Assembly: GCA_019671135.1 (NCBI GenBank)
Contig: JAHRHY010000002.1
Span: 3,673,501 to 3,737,500 of the forward strand
Reading direction: 5' to 3'
DNA from: Linnemannia hyalina
Taxonomy: Eukaryota; Mortierellomycota; Mortierellomycetes; Mortierellales; Mortierellaceae
Length of the DNA: 64,000 nucleotides
Part shown: positions 11,779 to 24,995 of the stretch, in pieces
Numbering within the stretch: position 1 is the first letter of the stretch
Layout of the letters: each line of letters begins with the position of its first letter
Program-made: the position numbers and the translations under genes
The notes under the pieces: generated by a model
What the model was told of the DNA's origin: nothing
The model's input: only the letters and a program-made list of their open reading frames with translations
Databases searched by the model: none

Positions 11779-13023
11779 ATACAAATAAAAAGGCGCACCC
11801 TCTTTTGCATTTTTTTTTCTTCTTTCGCAGCACACAAAAAGTAAGGCGGAGTTGTAATTCAATTGGCGCTGTTGTTATTTATTATTTTTTTTTCGCCCTG
11901 ACTCTGCACACGGAGACTCACCCTTATTTCAAAAGGTCTTTTTATCATCATCATGCATTTTTTTTTCAGTCCGATTTTTTATATGCTTGGTGTTTTGAGA
12001 TCTACCCAGTATTACCACATTATCAGCAAAACAGGTTTTTTTATTAGGTTGGCTACTTGCACAAACAGAATGCTGCTCGATGCCTCCCTTCTCTCTATCT
12101 TTTCCTCCTTTCTTGCGTTTACAGAATCTCAAACCCTTCGAAAAGCCCAAGTTCAAGTCCATGGTTTTGGTGCTTTCGCGTGCTTGCTCTTGTGGAAAGG
12201 GGCAAGTTCAGTTTGTTTGGGTTGAGACAAGTCCTTCGTAATGGTTCAAAGTAGTTCAGATGGGTTGAGGGATCAAAGTATGTCAAAGTAGATGGATGAA
12301 TAAGGATCATTTGGATCATGCTCGAAAAAAATGTACCGAGTTCAAGTCAAGGTTCAAAGATCTGGTTCATGGAAGAGGAACATTTGATCGGGTTGACAGA
12401 GGTCCAAGTCAACCAGTCAAGAAAGGTCCAAGATCCAGGTCGATAATCCAGTTCAAGTCCAATATTGATAACTCGGTTCAAGTCCGCATGGTTCAGGTCA
12501 GGAAGCGGTTCAAAGTTGAAAATTGGGAATACAGTTCGGTTCCGCACAGTCCAAGAATGCAGCTCAAGTCCAAGGTCGAGAATCCAGCTCGGGTCCGCAT
12601 GGTCTATTTGACTCGGAAAAGTAAAAGTCTGAAGTGAGAGTGAAAAACTCTAGAATGAAAAAAAGCCAAGAGTCAATGCGAAAAGAAGGATCGGTATCTA
12701 TGGCAGAATGTTTTTATTAGAAAAAATTATGTACAAAAGTAATGGTTGGAAGAAAGTGATTCAAGCGAGCCATTCCTGAGCCATGGAGTGTGTCTGCTTT
12801 GACAAGATCAGAAAGGTTGAACTGTAATCGGACTGGAGGGTCTGAAGAGTGGAAAAAAGTCCCGAAAAGACAAGCAGAATGGGCCGAGTCCAGGTTGGTT
12901 GGTCGAGTCAAGTAAGAAATACAGAAGCGAAAAAGGGAAAGAATGAAAAATGAAAAAAGCAAACAAAGCAAAGAAAAAGAACGGATGACGTCGATTTTGG
13001 TTGGGTTGGTTGTTATTCCCGCT
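11779..13023. other. Intergenic with degenerate GGTTCAAGTC-type repeats
   Basis: A 1.2-kb gap between HTS1 and H2A. The first 300 bp is T-rich 3' flank. From about 12140 to 12610 the plus strand contains many variants of GTTCAAGTC, GGTTCAAAG and GGTCCAAG, with AATCCAG and GTCCGCATGGT each occurring twice. No convincing coding frame and no tRNA fold was seen. 12720-13020 is probably the H2A 3' flank. Confidence 0.55.
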
Positions 13024-13425
13024 TTACAACTCCTGGGAGGCGGGGCCACCCTTCTTGGTCTTCTTGGGCAAGAGGGAGTCGTGGATGTTGGGGAGGACAC
13101 CACCCTGGGCGATGGTGACGTGTCCGAGCAACTTGTTCAACTCCTCGTCGTTGCGGATGGCGAGCTGCAAGTGGCGGGGAATGATACGGGACTTCTTGTT
13201 GTCGCGAGCGGCGTTTCCGGCCAACTCGAGGATCTCAGCGGCCAAGTACTCGAGGACGGCAGCGAGGTAGACGGGGGCACCAGCACCGACACGCTGGGCA
13301 TAGTTACCCTTGCGGAGGTGACGGTGGATACGACCGACGGGGAACTGAAGACCGGCCTTGGAAGAGCGGGAGGTCGAGTTCTTGGGAGCCGAAGCAGACT
13401 TGCCACCGGATTTGCCGCCAGACAT
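13024..13425 (-). CDS. HTA1: Histone H2A (SQEL C-terminus)
   Basis: Single-exon gene of 133 residues. The histone fold [40 protein letters not shown] and [18 protein letters not shown] is intact, including the acidic patch residues ([19 protein letters not shown]). It ends in ASQEL, so this canonical H2A carries the SQ[E/D] damage-phosphorylation site that animals place on H2A.X, as in yeasts. The N-tail is Gly/Lys/Ser-rich ([12 protein letters not shown]). It is divergent from H2B, with 546 bp between the start codons. Confidence 0.97.
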   Translation of the reverse strand: MSGGKSGGKSASAPKNSTSRSSKAGLQFPVGRIHRHLRKGNYAQRVGAGAPVYLAAVLEYLAAEILELAGNAARDNKKSRIIPRHLQLAIRNDEELNKLLGHVTIAQGGVLPNIHDSLLPKKTKKGGPASQEL

Positions 13426-13971
13426 TGTTATAAGTTGAGTGTGTTGTGGGTGAAGGGTTTTGTTGATGAGGGATGAGTTGGTCTGATCGAGGCAAAGGTC
13501 GATGAGATTGAGTAGTGGGAGTGAGTGAGTGAGAGTGAGTGGGGTGAGAGGGAAAAGGGAAAAGGGAGAAAGGGAAGGGGCGTGTGCTCAGTATTTATAG
13601 TCCCCGCTGATTCAGACTGTCGATTCGAATTAGATGAGGTGGACGCGTCTGCCACAAAAAAATGATTTCGTTTTCGCCACAAAATGAAATTGAAAATGAA
13701 AAATGAAAAATGAAATGTTTTTCGTTTTTCGTTGCTCTGGATAAAAAAAAAACAATTTCGATTCGACGCGCTTGTTTTTCGCCCTTTCAATTTTCATTTC
13801 GACTCCATCATCTTGCACTTAGAGACAACCCTTGATCAGACAGACACAAAGCCACATTATATAAAGGTCAGCCCGCATTTTCATTTTTGCTTTCTTTTTC
13901 CTTTTTCTACTTTTTTCCACCCAACCCACATTCTCTCTCCTCACCACCCACCCACCACCCACACATCACAA
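13426..13971. promoter_or_regulatory. Bidirectional H2A/H2B promoter
   Basis: TATA-like boxes point both ways: CTATAAATACTGAG (minus strand, near 13590-13603) for H2A and ATTATATAAAGG (near 13855-13866) for H2B. ACGCGT, the MluI cell-cycle box, is at 13643-13648, a related CGACGCGC near 13764, and CGAAAA/TTTTCG blocks near 13671 and 13775. A run of TGAAAAA repeats covers about 13681-13717. The ACGCGT box and the ATGAAAAATGA motif recur in the H4/H3 promoter. Confidence 0.7.
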
Positions 13972-14382
13972 ATGGCTCCCCCCAAGACCGCCGAGAAGAA
14001 GCCCTCCACCGGAGGCAAGGCCCCCGCCAAGACCGCTGCTGCCTCTGAGAAGAAGGAGCGCAAGCCCAAGTCCGAGGGTGGCAAGGGACGCAAGAAGTCC
14101 CGCTCCGAGACTTACTCCTCCTACATCTACAAGGTCCTCAAGCAGGTCCACCCCGACACCGGTATCTCCAACAAGGCCATGTCCATCTTGAACTCCTTCG
14201 TCAACGATATCTTTGAGCGCATCGCCGGTGAGGCCTCCAAGCTCGCTGCCTACAACAAGCGTTCCACCATCTCCTCCCGCGAGATCCAGACCGCCGTCCG
14301 CCTCATCCTCCCCGGTGAGTTGGCCAAGCACGCCGTCTCTGAGGGCACCAAGGCCGTCACCAAGTACACCTCCTCCAAGTAA
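13972..14382 (+). CDS. HTB1: Histone H2B
   Basis: Intron-less, 136 residues. The Lys/Ala/Pro-rich tail ([20 protein letters not shown]) is followed by the fold [39 protein letters not shown] and [20 protein letters not shown]. The C-terminal AVTKYTSSK contains the lysine that Bre1-type ligases ubiquitinate. Codon use is strongly biased to C-ending codons (CCC, AAG, TCC), as expected for highly expressed genes. Confidence 0.98.
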   Translation: MAPPKTAEKKPSTGGKAPAKTAAASEKKERKPKSEGGKGRKKSRSETYSSYIYKVLKQVHPDTGISNKAMSILNSFVNDIFERIAGEASKLAAYNKRSTISSREIQTAVRLILPGELAKHAVSEGTKAVTKYTSSK

Positions 14383-15236
14383 AGAAACAGGAATATGCTT
14401 TTCAGCATCAGGAGCAGTGGCGACTGTGAGAGTCGAAGGAAGATCGAGTCAAGGATAGGAAGGGAATAGCAGGATGCACCCATCATTCTCTTTTTGTCCT
14501 TTTTTTTCTTTCCTTTTTCTTTATTTTCATTTGCCATCCTTGGTTCCTTGTACACACATACACACAACCCCAATCCTGAACGACAACCTGTTTTATAATC
14601 TTCGACTTTCAACCCGTTTGTTTTAATATCTTCGCTTTTTCCGTCGACGTTCCAGGAGTGTGCAAGATTCTCTTTTGCTTCCTTTTTTCCTCTCTTGCTA
14701 CCCTTTTTCTTTTCTCTTTTTTCATCCCCTCCTTGTACATCTAGCTTTGTTTTCAAACATAAAAACCAATCCCAAAAAAAAAATCATGCTGTGTCAATGT
14801 GAGATGTTCTATCGCGAGTCAATGCAAGTTTGATTCATATTTTGAGTGTGACATTCCAAGGGGATATCTGTGGCCTCTTTGATCTATCAAGACAGGGCGA
14901 AGCAATCCAGGGCTTGCTTCATCAATGAGCTTTTCTCTGTTTTGCTTTCAGAGCTTGGTGCCATAAAGCTCTTTTTTGCTTCTTGGTGTCTTTGCAAAAT
15001 CGCCCCTGAGGATTGCGTCACGATTGTCACCACTAGAATTGGAGAAAAGAATTCTGATGGTGCCACACGACAGACTTGTTTGCTAGTTTTTTTTTCTCTC
15101 TCTCTCTCTTTCTCTCTCCATTTTTTCTTTGATCCTTGTCCCGCCTCAACCTCCTCTCGCCATCACACCAACAACAGAATCAACCAGAACAGCAAACAGC
15201 GCAGCAAAGGACCTGACATCAGGATCAAAAAAACGG
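14383..15236. other. Intergenic between H2B and the SANTA gene
   Basis: Pyrimidine-rich H2B 3' flank with a possible polyadenylation region near 14760-14785, then the promoter of the SANTA gene, with a TC-rich tract at about 15096-15120. No gene seen. Confidence 0.4.
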
Positions 15237-18200
15237 ATGGCTCGCAATTCGGAATCCAGCGTTAGAGACGGGTCATCCCAGGTTGGTCTCTCATCTTGAC
15301 TTGACTACCAGCACGCACAAAAACAGGGTCAAACAAGCGCGGTCTTGACCCAGCATGCCAGAGAATCAAAAACACCATCGGGCTATATGAAACTCACCAT
15401 CCATCCACTCCATTCAACTTTTTTTCTTCTTTCCTCTCTCTCTGGTTGGTGTCCATGGTCAGAAACAGGAACTGCCGATGCTTCAGATCCCTCCGAGCGT
15501 GGCCTTGAAAGCTCGGTCGCGTCAGAGCCAACTACATAACAACTACTCGAACGACAAGAACAACAACGATGGAGAAGAACCAGAGGAGGAGTTCCGCATT
15601 CTACGGTATCCAGCCGAACCATGGGGGCGAGCATCTCGCAGCCGAGCAACAGCCATAATCCCCTCTCGTCGAATCATCTCGTCTCTCATCGAGGATATCT
15701 CGCAATCCACAGTCCCTCAGGATTGGACAGACACCGCACGAAGCCGTAGGACCCGTCATGCCAGCAATACTAAACGAGTCGCTCTTCTCAAACGTGCCAG
15801 GTCTTCATCCATTGCCTCTGTCAATAACGCCACAGAGTCTAGCGACAGCGGATCTACCTTCAACACACGAAAGTCAACAACATCCTCCGCAAAGAAACGA
15901 CCAGCAAAACAACAGCGATCAGGACCACCGTCTTTAAGCGATACTCTGAATACGACTACTACTACCACCACCGCCACAACATACTTGACTCCCAAGAAAC
16001 CGACATTGCCACGGAAACCGCCGCGTCCACGACACACTGAGACGCCACCATCCCTCCAGGACGACCATGTGGAAGTCTTGGTCGTGGACGACGAGGACGA
16101 AAAGGAGGAAGTTGTCGTTGTGGACGAGGAAGATGAGACAACCGCAGTGACCAACTATGGGGGTAACACGTCCGAGAGCGATTACAGCCCTGGAAGGGAG
16201 ACTATGACACAGCGGCAGCGTCAGCAGGAGAGGAAGGCGAGACCCCGCAGGCGAGGCCTTTTACAGCATGATGAGGGTCAAGGTCAGGCAGTAAAGCAGA
16301 TTCAAGAGCTTGAGGAAGTACACCAGGAAGTGGACAGAGCAGCTGAGATATCCAACGTGGATGGGCCAAATCGCGCCGTCGAGCGAATGGATTGCGTTGT
16401 GATACCTGTGGTGGACCACCCCGAGAGGAGTACTGCAGTCAGGTCCACCAAAAAGGGTCCCCCACTAAGTCTACGGACTGATACAGAAAAAATTACTAAA
16501 AAGGACTCCAAGCAGGAACCCGGTTTGAAGACAAGGACCGCCTCTACCACCAAGGATACTACATTGACCACCCAATCACCCACCAAGGCAACGACAGCAA
16601 ACAGTGCAAGACCAACTCCACGGAGAACCATAGAAATTGCACCGGTGCTCGACATGAAATTGGATGCCCCGAGGCAGACCAGATCGGATGCAAGGAATAA
16701 TCCCACCGCAACCCCGGAACCAACAAAGACCGTGCTACCAGTAAACGCACGGATTCCCGTACAGGAACACCAGAGCTCACAACAGCCATCCAAAGTTGTC
16801 CGCCCGTCACGCCAACCCTCATCGACACAAGTACGAGCCAAGGCCTTTCATGGGTGGTGGCTCAAGAGAAAGGAGAACCTGGTATGTCTCTCTTTTTGTG
16901 TTTAACACGTTTGGTAATCGAGTACAAGTGAGGCCTCCTTGCGCTGGCTAATGACATTGTTTATTTTACTTTGTTGTGAATGATAGGCGCAGGATGGGAA
17001 CTTGGGCATTGTGGTGCAAGGAAATATGATCGAGCCGAAAGTTATGGTATGAACAAACGCGCAAGATTCCCATCGCCATTGAGAAATAACTTGATTGTAT
17101 TCGCAGAGGTGCTAATCAGGTTATCAATTTATCCGCACTAGACGTGGCACACGTCGACCATCAAGGATGCGCCAGAGCCGACTTTGGTCATGACCTTCAC
17201 AGGATCGTATTATCGCCTCTACGGATCAATTGATGTCCAAAAGATGGAAGGCAATGGTATGTTGTGTCTCTACTTGCCTTTTGCCTTCCAGTTATTGTTC
17301 TGTTCTCTATGAAAAAGAAGAGAGAAAAAATCGTGTCATATTTGTTTGTCATTACTAATAACCTGCTGGCCTTTTTTTCTGACAGGCTTCTCCAAGGACA
17401 TGATCAAGGCTTTCCGAAATGGGTTTCCTGCCAACTGGAAGACAATCTTGGGCAAAGAGTATGAGAAACAGGCGGCATCAACTGTATCGATGGGCAACGA
17501 GAGACCAATCGACAAAAGAGTCGACACCACCGGTCAGAATGACCATAGTGCATTGAAACGACAGGAGATACCCTTGACACAACAACCGAGAGAGTCAGTA
17601 CAGCGCGGCAAGCCAGTGGTGCAGCAGGGGAAACCGCAGCTAAGGCAGGCGACGCAGAAGGAGAAACGGATTGTGATAGAAATCACACCGGAGGTTGATT
17701 CGCCACGCATGATCGGAAAGGCATCAAGAGGACCTGCTGTAGCACCTGTCGAACGAGCGCCTGTTCAAGTCAAGTCGTCGTCGTTGCCATCCCAAGGTCC
17801 CATTCTGGGACCGCCTACAAGCCGCACTTTGAACATGGACGAGGCCGTCGAAATTGTTACGACAGTAGCGCCTAGCATATCCCTGTCTAGGGGCTCTGCG
17901 GTATCCAAAGCGACGACAAGAACCACCAACAACAAACCAAAATCATCGCCATCCAGCTCACGCAAGAGATCGGCGCCGACATCAGCAGCACCCCCAACAC
18001 CGTCAGCAATATCAACACAACCAGTGTCAACATGGGCAGAGGTCCTAGAAAAAGTGACAGCGAGGGGTCAATCGCCCACCCCTCGCCGCGCTTCAGTGCC
18101 TGACAGCGCGCCTTTGCGAGAGGACACGCCTGCGCAGCGACGAGCATCAGCACCTGATCAATTGATCACAACAATGGGAACCTGGAAGGCTGTTGGTCCA

Positions 18201-18353
18201 ACTGCCTATGGAGTGGACAAGCTGTTGGACAAGGCACTGGATGGAAACCTGCGTATGAGGTCCAAGGCGGTTGTGGAGCAGATCAGAGAACGCACGCGGC
18301 ATCATCCAGATTTGTCTGCAGTGGTTGTGGATAGGGCTGTTGAAAAAGGATGA
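15237..18353 (+). CDS. SANTA-domain protein, KNL2/Mis18BP1-like
   Basis: Five exons: 15237-15281 (MARNSESSVRDGSSQ, inferred), 15463-16881, 16987-17046, 17142-17256 and 17386-18353; about 868 residues. Most of it is low-complexity Ser/Thr/Pro/Arg/Lys sequence with an acidic patch (about residues 220-240). The one clear domain, about residues 474-560, is assembled across four exons: GWWLKRKEN, then GIVVQGNMIEP, WHTSTIKDAPEPTLVMTF, GSYYRLYGSIDVQKMEGNGF and SKDMIKAFRNGFPANWKTIL. This is the SANTA pattern (WW..R, WHTS.I, YRLYG.ID, GFP..W), otherwise best known from KNL2 and Mis18BP1, which help deposit centromeric CENP-A. No SANT/Myb domain or CENPC-like motif was recognised. If the first exon is wrong, the protein starts at 15478. 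The 3' end is uncertain because the frame reopens after TGA-TAA. It lies between the two core histone pairs. Confidence 0.72.
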
Positions 18354-18965
18354 TAACCGTGGCGGATCGATTTTGCCGCTGCAGAAATCTCGGCGACGAC
18401 GCCGTCGCTAACATCGATCTCTAGTTCATCACGGTCCACGTTTGACGACCTGGACGTGAGCTTTCTTGACGACCTAGACTTTGGCGTTGGCGGTAAGAGT
18501 TGAGCCATCAGCCTTTTTTGTGCATTCATTAAGTCACGCCAAGTCATCACCGTCTGCATTGTCTTCACTTTTCAGCCAATAAAGCATATTTCTTGCGCGC
18601 ACAAACACAAGAGACACAATTGACACAGACAGAGAGGGAGTTACGACTCTGGGTGAAGAAAAAGAGTGAAAAAGATACGCACAAAGCAGAAGACTCGACA
18701 AGTTGACCAGCAAGTCGAATTTATTCATCAGTTGTATGTTGCGTTCATTTGCGCAAGTCCAAATTGTAATAGCAATTGAAGCCAATTTCAGGAGGCAACA
18801 CATAGACACAAAGAGGATGCGATGTGGATGATAGAAAACAAAGGTTTTTATTTTACAAGAGCAAACGCAAAGCGAAAAAAAGGATTATGTTGTGTACAAT
18901 GGGAGTTGGTTGTGGTTGTGGTTGCTAAAGAGCAAAGAGACGAGACGGAGGACAGGAGTGGATAT
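18354..18965. other. Gap between SANTA gene and H4
   Basis: The first 150 bp (to 18503) is an open continuation of the SANTA reading frame ending in an acidic stretch (FDDLDVSFLDDLDFGVGG). The rest is the H4 3' flank with no other gene. Confidence 0.5.
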
Positions 18966-20454
<1,489 letters not shown>

Positions 20455-20753
20455 GCGATCTCGCGAGTGTGCTTGTTTCCGTATCCTATTGTCCTTTTTT
20501 TGCTTTTTTTTCTTTTGTAACATTAATAACAACTCCTCCCTTCAGCTTCTTTTCGTGTCTTTTGCGAAAAATTGGTGCTTGCTTTGAATCCTCTCCATAC
20601 CTCTCTTGTACAGCAACCTTTTAAAATAAAACAGCATCCAAAAAAAACCCTCCCTATCTGTATGTTTCTTTATCTTTGTAAATGGGTGCACCTTTGTGTA
20701 GCTTGAGCTCGATGGTCAAGTTGTGAACGAATGCAGACGAGAGGAGATGGTTC

Positions 20754-20795
<42 letters not shown>

Positions 20796-21231
20796 TTCGA
20801 AGTCACGTGTAGAAGTCGAAATTAATCGTAAATGCAACCAATAAACCCACTCACTTCAGTCGAAGTAGAGGCCCAAGGGATGATCTCTTTCAGCGTTATT
20901 TCTCACTTTTTTTTCATCACCTTTTTCTTTCCTTTACATCCTCCTTCTTCTCTGTCCTTTGAAGCCTGGCTCCTACTCGGTGGCACCACGACTCTTCTTA
21001 ATCGACTCTTTATATTATTGTCCATCGGCCAGCACTGAAAGAACCCAGGAACCATAACGATTAACAAGGACAACAAACCCAACAATAATAACAATCAACA
21101 ACGTCCACGCAACAACAGCGACGGACCCTACAGAAAAATACACACCCATCCCTCAACCACCAACAAAGCTTACAAAACTGGCGAGTCGACGGAAACACTC
21201 TCTCCAGCAGAGTAAACAAAAACAATCGCCA
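20455..21231. repeat. Intergenic with (GA)n microsatellite
   Basis: H3 3' flank, then an uninterrupted GA dinucleotide run at about 20757-20791, then the SNF5 promoter with a pyrimidine-rich stretch near 20905-20960. No gene seen. Confidence 0.6.
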
Positions 21232-23475
21232 ATGTCGATAATGTCAGAGGCTACGCTCACAAACGGGCCTATAGCCCCACCACCCGCCGTCGTCAACGCC
21301 AACCCACCACCAGCGTCCACCCTGCTACCCAACCAAAACCCAACCCTGACCCAAGTCGGTCCAACTCCCGCCATCTCGTCCCAGCAGCGATCAGAACTAG
21401 AACAATACATGCGGCGGGACGCAATGTTCCTCCCGGCGTTTGAGCAACAACGGCAGATGCAGATCGCGTTGATGAACGAGAAACAGCTCGAGATTCGCCA
21501 GACACAGCAGACAGGAACCGAGATCTTTGGGCCAGGCTACAACCCCGCGTACGGTAACGGCAGCAACGCAGCCCCTCATAATCCGGCAGTAGGGGGTCCA
21601 CAAGGAAGCAACGCGTTTCATATCGTCTACCCAGCTCACCGAAAGCGCGCCAGAAAGTCAAAGGAGTTTACATTGTAAGCCTACGCGCACTTTAATTGCT
21701 TACGCTTTGTTGGTTTAGACACGCTCCGAGTTACTGTGTGTTTTATTGTTCCTGAACACTTTTTTTTTGGAACTTGACTCACGCAATTCCTTTTTTTATT
21801 TTCAATTGCTATTATTTTTCTATAGTACCAAGGCAATGATCGAGGAACAGGCGCAAAAGGAGGACATCCTGGTACCCATACGGCTGGAGGTAGAAGTGGA
21901 TGGACTTGTGTTACGCGATACCTTTACATGGAACCTGCACGGTACGAGATCACGTCTTTTGTGATGACGAGGAACAGGAGTTGCTGTGTCTTTTTTCGTG
22001 CAGGACAACAACTAACAACAACTAACAACTTTCTTCCATTCTTTCATCTCACAAACTCCTCTGCCAACATGGACATTGGGACTAACAGAGACGCTCATTA
22101 CGCCAGAACATTTTGCTGAGGTCCTGTGCGAGGACATGCAGTTCCCAGCGCCCCAGTTTGCCCCACAGATTGCAAAGTCAATTCGCGAGCAAATACAGGA
22201 TTATCATCTACCTGTCTTGAGCTCCAACCCGACAATGATGGAGGACCAAGAGCAACCAGCTGGAGAAGACACCCGGCCATCACAGGAACTTCGTATTCTG
22301 ATCAAAGTAAGTCTCGAAAGTGGCTCTTGCTCGACTTTTGCTAAGTGGTCTTTGATGCACTTACACCGTGAGGAACAACAGGAATTGCTAACACTTTGAT
22401 TATTTCGCCCTTTGTGGATGTATAGATTGATATTACGGTGGCAAATACTTCACTGGTAGATCAGTTTGAATGGGATATTTCCTGTCCAAACAACGATCCG
22501 GAACATTTTGCAGAGGTCTTAGCTAACGAACTGGGGCTAGGTGGCGAGTTCAGGTAAGGAGACAACGCAACAGTTGAACAATTACGCAGTTGAAGCAATC
22601 TTTTGCAATTGAAGTCATCACTGACCAGACCGTCAACGTACTGTGAATAAATAGGACGGCAATTGCACATTCTATTAGAGAACAGGTTCAGATTCACACG
22701 AAGTGTCTCAACCTCATTGGATACAGTTACGACGGTGGCTCTGTCCACGACGAGGACTTGAGGAGCAGTTTTCTGCCAAAGATCACAACTATTTTACGAG
22801 AGGAGGAAGCTGTTGAACAGTTCACGCCTATTCTGGAGAAGCTGACCGAGCCTGAAATCGATAAACTGGAGCGGGATCGTGAACGCGATAAAAGGTACCA
22901 TTCAACACATAGCTTTCAATGCCTGTTTGACCTTTTTCACAGACCGCTCAGTATTGTTGGATTAACACCGTGGTATCAAACATGATTGTCAAAATAGACG
23001 GAAACGCCGCCAAACGCGCGGCCGGAGAGGCGTCATTCTGCCTGATCGGGAGCCATCAAAGACTAAAAGGACACTGCTGCATCATGGATATACAATGGAA
23101 CCGACGGATCTTTTAGTAGATGCTCAGCTGCATCAACACGACCCGGCACTGTCCAACAGGCTGGGTCCAGCGACAAGGAGAACTACAATGGCACATGATC
23201 ATCCAGCTCAAGGCTTAGCAACTGCACCCGCACCCTCCCTGGCAGGCCAGGCGACACCTTCTCACCACCGGATGACAAGGAAACTGAGAGGGTCAGGGTC
23301 GGATCTATCGGTACATCATCTTGGCGTCCCTTCGACGGGTAGTGGGTCTGCGGCACATACGCGGGAAGGCATGTATGGGTCTAGGGAGCGGCTAACAGCA
23401 GGTGGGCGTGAACACCATGCGTATTCACCGATGCGCGAGACTACACCGGCACAGAGCAATAGAGATGGTGAATAG
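21232..23475 (+). CDS. SNF5/SFH1: SNF5/SMARCB1-family chromatin remodelling subunit
   Basis: Six exons: 21232-21674, 21826-21941, 22089-22306, 22426-22553, 22655-22894 and 22998-23475; 540 residues. The family forms the core of SWI/SNF and RSC remodellers. The two SNF5 repeats are clear: repeat 1 with [34 protein letters not shown] and [12 protein letters not shown]; repeat 2 with [35 protein letters not shown] and [12 protein letters not shown]. The N-terminal 130 residues are Pro/Asn-rich with a basic patch ([12 protein letters not shown]). The segment after repeat 2 has a basic [20 protein letters not shown], then a disordered tail. All junctions keep frame. Whether it is the SWI/SNF (Snf5) or RSC (Sfh1) paralogue is not decided. 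MSIM offers a second start three codons in. Confidence 0.9.
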
Positions 23476-24995
23476 TCGCACTCCTGCGCAAATAAACTAC
23501 CTTGGTTATATCTATTTCCTTCATTATTTTGTTATTGTTGGCGATTCCTTTATTCTATCGTATTTTTGCTGGTCTGCGCGCGCTCTCAAAAAGAGTTACC
23601 CTTCTTGTACGGATATTGATTATCCATACGACGCATGAAGCGTAGGCTGCCCTAACTCGGCTGTCAGTGTCTTTCTTCCTCGACAGGCAATGGTCCACTC
23701 TTTTTAAATACCCGTTTAACGCGTCCCCATCGGACGAGTCGGACTAATTTGAGATTCTAATGAAGGGGTGTTTTCGGCGGACTGAAAATGAGATAGTGGT
23801 TTCCTTGACCACTCGTTGGTCAACACACAGAGCGCGCCTGCCCGTCCTTGCGTTCTTTGCTTACATTGAACACAAGAAGGAAACGCAGCGCGTTACGTTA
23901 CAAACACCTGCAGAGATAGTGATCGATGCATTCAGTTAGTTGCCATTGGGTAGGCTGTAAGCAAAAATGGCCCTGTTTCTTGTTCTCGTGTGTTCACACG
24001 GACTAAGGGATGAAAATAAAAACGATCCGATGGACATCAGAATTCCCTCTTGTCAACATTGCCTTTTGGCCCCCTTTCTTCACGAAGTATTCACAATCCA
24101 TCCGACACTCGAGAGTGAGCCGAGTCGCGAAGAAAATAACCCGATGTATTGGACGATGCTTTTGTCACCTGTGCGCCGTCCAGTGCAAAGGTGGATAAGT
24201 ACAGGCAATAGAAGAACTATTCCTCCCTACCTATAGGGACAACACATACCTGTCTTCCTTACATACGAGTTATTTCCTTCTTTTTCGCCCACATTCCAAC
24301 ACAGGGTCGTTGTTGGGTGTCTTTGAGATCTCTTAATTCTTTATTGGATATGAAGACGAAGGCGCACGTCGAAGACGAGTCTTCCCTTCTCCCTCGTACA
24401 AGGGTTAATCGGAATTCAGGGTTTCTTCTCGCCTCGCCACAACACAGGCAAGTAGTAACATAGAGGAAAAGAAGACATCCATCCACTCCTCTCCATTTTC
24501 CACGAACAGAAAAGGTGACAGACATACAAGACAACCTGCCCTCATGGTCCGATGGTATAACGCGTCTCTTCCCGCTCACTCTCCTTCTCTTTTCATTCTT
24601 TGTGTCCCTCTTTCATGCTCTCTTTCTTTCTTGCTTCATGTTTTATCCTTTTTTCGTATTCTTCTCTCCATTACACTCACTCGACTAACAATTGGTCCCA
24701 CTTTCTTATTACTTTTCTTCTTTTCACTTTTCGTCTTTCATCGTCGATCCTCGGAATTGCCACGTACTTCACATCCCTCCACTCCACTTTATCGACCTCA
24801 TCCTCGCCTCAACCCTGTATCCTTTCTCTTCGTTCTCCAACAAGTATCTGAAACGACTGTATACCTTCACTGCTGTCTACTTTTGACCTTCGCTCTGATT
24901 TGAACCTTTTTCATATACCCCTGTCGTCTCCTCTCGGCTTATCCCTCTCGTCCCCTCTCAACTAAACACAACAACACCGCCACCAAGGAATATAA
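23476..24995. other. 1.5-kb intergenic
   Basis: Several short reading frames occur but none has recognisable composition or splice context. The last 400 bp is strongly pyrimidine-rich (CTCTTT tracts) and ends in AACACAACAACACC-type leader sequence before the transporter start. I see no gene here. Confidence 0.45.

Noticed and set aside
12140..12610. tRNA genes, because GGTTCAAGTCC looks like a T-arm
   Set aside because: No paired acceptor stem, D-arm or anticodon arm could be placed around any unit.
20455..20480. Animal-type histone 3' stem-loop after H3
   Set aside because: Only a short CTCGCGAG palindrome; AATAAA further down indicates ordinary polyadenylation.
23967..24236. A small gene in the SNF5-MFS gap
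   Set aside because: No conserved motif, poor composition and no splice or promoter context; likely a chance frame.
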